Of a stretch of DNA of 64,000 nucleotides, positions 63,447 to 64,000 are shown piece by piece. The stretch lies in the NCBI GenBank assembly GCA_965248635.1, contig OZ252114.1, forward strand, positions 4,216,001-4,280,000. The letters run 5' to 3'. Positions within the stretch are counted from its first letter, which is position 1, and each line of letters begins with the position of its first letter. The position numbers and the translations under genes were made by a program. A model generated the notes under the pieces. It was not told the DNA's origin. It worked only from the letters and a program-made list of their open reading frames with translations, and made no database searches. Source of the DNA: CBDAPI01 sp965248635 (GTDB taxonomy: Bacteria > Acidobacteriota > UBA6911 > RPQK01 > CBDAPI01).

Positions 63447-64000
63447 ATGATCTCGCAACTGGCAAAGCTGGCGTCGACACTCAAGTTTCACCCGGAGGAA
63501 ATCAGCATGATGGCCGGGAGGGTCTACAGGTCAGCGCTCCAGGAATCGAGACACATGCGTGCTGGCAATTTCGAGGCTATCTCCAGCGAAGACCTCAAGA
63601 TCTTGTTTCACCATTACGACCGGTTATTCTTCAGTGGCCATTGCGTGGACGCGGTCGACGGCGCCCGAGCCGAGCTCCGTTTCCGCATCTCGCCCCGAAT
63701 GACAAGCGCGGGTGGAAAAACGACCCGCATGGAACGCCGTCCAGCGGCCCAGACGACTCGACCCCTACTCTACGAGATTACCGTTTCTTCGACGTTACTC
63801 TTTCACACCTTCAGCGGTGAGAGCAGTCCCATCACTGTCAGCGGCATCCGGTGCCGGGATCGCCTAGAGGCGCTCCAGAGGGTCTTCGAACACGAGATGA
63901 TCCATTTGATCGAGTTACTCTCGTGGAAAGAATCCAGTTGCTCAAGAGCAAGGTTCAAGTCCATCGCGAGAAGGGTCTTCGCTCACACCGAGACGACTCA
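63447..64000 (+). CDS. SprT-like zinc metalloprotease (cut by window edge)
   Basis: From ATG 63447, preceded by AGCAGGA, the frame is open for 184 codons to the window end. The N-terminal part is helical (SEDLKILFHHYDRLFFSGHC). Beta strands with LLYEITVSSTLLF follow, and then the zinc-protease motif in RVFEHEMIHLIELLSWKESS (HExxH). This is the SprT-like layout, whose members act as DNA- or protein-linked metalloproteases. The third metal ligand may be the His in VFAHTE. It stands alone at the right edge. Confidence 0.72.
   Translation, partial: MISQLAKLASTLKFHPEEISMMAGRVYRSALQESRHMRAGNFEAISSEDLKILFHHYDRLFFSGHCVDAVDGARAELRFRISPRMTSAGGKTTRMERRPAAQTTRPLLYEITVSSTLLFHTFSGESSPITVSGIRCRDRLEALQRVFEHEMIHLIELLSWKESSCSRARFKSIARRVFAHTETT

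Noticed and set aside
1..64000. tRNA, rRNA and CRISPR search by eye
   Set aside because: No TTCGAAT-type T-loop with acceptor pairing, rRNA core or regularly spaced repeat array was recognised.

Overview
The window looks like chromosomal DNA from an uncultured Gram-negative bacterium of moderately high GC, most likely an Acidobacteriota member (inference). The clues are an Acidobacteria-style Ser/Thr kinase fragment, a DUF5916 outer-membrane protein, DUF1553 and FG-GAP proteins, many Tat/Sec-exported sugar-active proteins, and a repeated 'FAQFGDG' domain. There are no rRNA genes, no tRNAs and no CRISPR array. The region is very rearranged: three complete insertion sequences, two transposase remnants, tandem and dispersed duplications, and at least ten broken genes.

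Layout. 1-1424: the senA/senB pair for selenoneine synthesis (senB runs off the left edge). 1458-8580: a transglutaminase-like protein, a Rieske/FMN glutamate-synthase-like enzyme behind a phosphatase remnant, then a multicopper oxidase and a LamG protein sharing a duplicated N/C domain. 8874-13033: a beta-barrel protein, a sodium:solute symporter pseudogene split by an IS3 element, and phosphatidylcholine synthase. 13652-16964: a STAS protein facing a nucleobase-type (NCS2) permease fused to an RsbW-like ATPase domain; the permease is split by an IS630-type element whose exact removal restores the frame. 17164-43493: a secreted glycan-utilisation island with two Tat-exported glycosidase-like paralogues, three copies of a secreted protein of unknown function, five Asp-box sialidase-like genes (one frameshifted) plus a fragment, an SMP-30-like protein, Gfo/Idh/MocA oxidoreductase, amidohydrolase, esterase, gamma-glutamyltransferase, a metallo-beta-lactamase-fold enzyme and a very GC-rich M81 peptidase. 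It contains a 2,536-bp tandem duplication, a 204-bp direct repeat bracketing 5.6 kb, and one promoter/leader/signal-peptide module heading three genes.

43494-44503 is a patchwork of truncated kinase and symporter pieces. 44666-48860 is an acyl-CoA operon (thioesterase, CoA ligase, thiolase, DUF35 partner, SDR cut off by an IS91-type remnant). 49179-56351 holds an aldo/keto reductase, a MaoC fragment, DNA-3-methyladenine glycosylase I, a DUF5916 protein, a YiiX-like hydrolase and a 45-residue Flp-like pilin. 56597-58557 is an IS6-type transposase remnant with an IS1380 element nested in it (CTAT target duplication). 58612-64000 holds an SDR/class III aminotransferase pair, a frameshifted DUF1553 gene, an FG-GAP protein and an SprT-like metalloprotease running off the right edge.

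The best candidates for unusual biology are the NCS2-ATPase fusion beside a free STAS protein, the duplicated two-gene cassette of an unknown secreted protein plus a sialidase-like lipoprotein, and the shared export leader module.
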